Assembly: GCA_035605975.1 (NCBI GenBank)
Contig: DATNGG010000014.1
Coordinates: forward strand, 1-64,000
Direction of reading: 5' to 3'
DNA: 64,000 nt
Source of the DNA: CAIKMD01 sp035605975
Lineage (GTDB): Bacteria > Pseudomonadota > Alphaproteobacteria > ATCC43930 > CGMCC-115725
In this document: piece by piece, positions 63,157-64,000 of the stretch
Position numbering within the stretch: the stretch's first letter is position 1
Layout: every line of letters starts with the position of its first letter
Notes under the pieces: model-generated
The model's database searches: none
What the model was told of the DNA's origin: nothing
What the model saw: the letters and a program-made list of their open reading frames with translations, nothing else
Translations under genes and position numbers: made by a program

Positions 63157-63961
63157 GATTGCCGTAACCGGCCCGACGCTGCGCCGCGAGGTCGATTTCC
63201 GCGGTGGCGGCTTTCTCGAAGTGCCGCGGCCGCTCTATTCCTGGATCGCGTTTGCCGGAATCCTCGTGGTGTGGCAGGCCGCGGTCTCCTGGGGCTGGAT
63301 CGATCCCGTGTTCCTGCCCTCGCCCGCCGCGATCGGCGAGGCGCTCTGGAATCTGACCCTCAGCGGCGATCTCTGGAACAATCTCTCGATCTCGCTCGTG
63401 CGCATCGGCTCGGGCTGGGTGGTGGGCTCCGTGCTCGGCGTGATGCTCGGCGTGATCATGGGGCTGTCCTCGGCCGGCCGCGCCATTGGCATGCCGCTCG
63501 TCTCCGCGGTCTATCCGGTGCCGAAGATCGCGCTGCTGCCGCTGCTGATCCTCTGGCTCGGCATCGGCGAGGCGCCGAAGGTCGTCGTGATCGCCTCCGG
63601 CGCGTTTTTCCCGACCGTGATCGCGACACTCGCCTCGATCGATTCCGTACCGCGCAACCTCATCCGCATGGCACAAAGCTTCAACCTGCCGATGCGGGCG
63701 ATCGTCTGGAAGATCATGCTGCCGTCGGCCCTGCCCGGCGTCCTCGCGGGATTCCGCATCTCGGTCTCGATCGCGCTCATCCTCGTCGTCTCGGCCGAGA
63801 TGATCGGCGCGCAATTCGGCATCGGCGCGTTCCTGTTGACCGCGGGCAATTTGATGCAATCGGACGATCTGATGGCCGGCGTCGTCATCCTCGCCATTCT
63901 GGGATTGGTGATCGGCGCGATCCTGACGGCTTTGGAGCGCTCCTTCCTGCGTTGGCGGTGA
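63149..63961 (+). CDS. ABC transporter permease, nitrate/sulfonate/taurine type
   Basis: A 270-residue inner-membrane permease with about six helices. It has a conserved EAA-type coupling loop, QSFNLPMRAIVWKIMLPSAL followed by PGVLAGFRISVSIALILVVSAEMIGA, and SSAGRAIGMPLVSAVYPVPKIALLPLLILWLGIG in parts, which are typical of SsuC/TauC. The start at 63149 overlaps the ATPase gene by eight bases. The operon likely continues beyond the window with a binding protein. Confidence 0.92.
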   Translation: MSEIAVTGPTLRREVDFRGGGFLEVPRPLYSWIAFAGILVVWQAAVSWGWIDPVFLPSPAAIGEALWNLTLSGDLWNNLSISLVRIGSGWVVGSVLGVMLGVIMGLSSAGRAIGMPLVSAVYPVPKIALLPLLILWLGIGEAPKVVVIASGAFFPTVIATLASIDSVPRNLIRMAQSFNLPMRAIVWKIMLPSALPGVLAGFRISVSIALILVVSAEMIGAQFGIGAFLLTAGNLMQSDDLMAGVVILAILGLVIGAILTALERSFLRWR

Positions 63962-64000
63962 GCACTGCCTTTCGTTAAGCTCCGGCCTGAGGTGGCCGGA
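63962..64000. other. Window end, no feature
   Basis: The last 39 bases follow the permease stop and show no start codon with a ribosome site and no hairpin. The next gene of the ABC operon is probably outside the window. Confidence 0.5.

Overview
The window is a compact, GC-rich chromosomal segment of an alphaproteobacterium. Supporting signs are a RegB/RegA redox two-component pair, an MmcB-type DNA repair protein, the blocks rsmI-yraN-BON lipoprotein-gshB and hemW-rdgB-rph divergent from hrcA-grpE, and dnaK-dnaJ with hrcA present. The gene content would fit Rhodospirillales or Rhizobiales, but the order cannot be fixed from this sequence. I saw no rRNA, tRNA, IS element, prophage, CRISPR array or origin. 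Genes are packed tightly, with many ATGA start/stop overlaps and shared convergent ends.

Layout. (1) 1-5780: end of mmcB; then on the minus strand regB-regA, a degenerate EAL-domain protein and hldE (LPS heptose), plus a VOC protein. (2) 5888-31125: a nearly complete cobalamin pathway split over several short operons on both strands. It runs cobT; cobS-cobC; a flavin/[2Fe-2S] reductase; a cobalamin riboswitch followed by cobU-cobW-cobN-cobO-cobQ; cobD; cbiX-cobH-cobL-(GT39 glycosyltransferase)-cobI-cbiG/cobJ-cobM; an ankyrin protein with cobK and cbiD; and cobA-SCO-cobB. (3) 31175-42137: housekeeping and envelope genes (metallopeptidase, AmpG-like permease, cyclophilin, receiver protein, typA, PfkB kinase, lipoproteins, gshB, yraN, rsmI, LpoA-like lipoprotein). 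(4) 42147-51999: a DUF429-like remnant, hemW, rdgB, rph, then the heat-shock group hrcA-grpE-(alpha/beta hydrolase)-dnaK-dnaJ and an MFS gene. (5) 52064-64000: a DHA2 exporter, a small secreted basic protein, glnD, a divergent MBL-hydrolase/LysR pair, mutS, a receiver protein, and an ABC transporter ATPase and permease of the nitrate/sulfonate type.

How the genes work together. The corrin genes cover uroporphyrinogen III methylation (cobA), metal insertion (cbiX), ring methylation and contraction (cobI, cbiG/cobJ, cobM, cbiD, cobK, cobL, cobH), amidation (cobB, cobQ), adenosylation (cobO), and side-chain and lower-ligand assembly (cobD, cobU, cobS, cobC, cobT). CbiX, CbiG and CbiD, with no CobG or CobZ in the window, point to early cobalt insertion. 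CobN and CobW belong to the late-insertion chelatase system, so the cluster mixes both routes. The riboswitch lies just before cobU, and its 3' end can pair with the cobU Shine-Dalgarno sequence.

No wholly new system is evident. The points most worth checking are the mixed cobalt-insertion gene set, the riboswitch expression platform, the glycosyltransferase inside the corrin operon, a probably leaderless hrcA transcript, and the LysR/MBL pair between glnD and mutS with a clear palindromic operator candidate.
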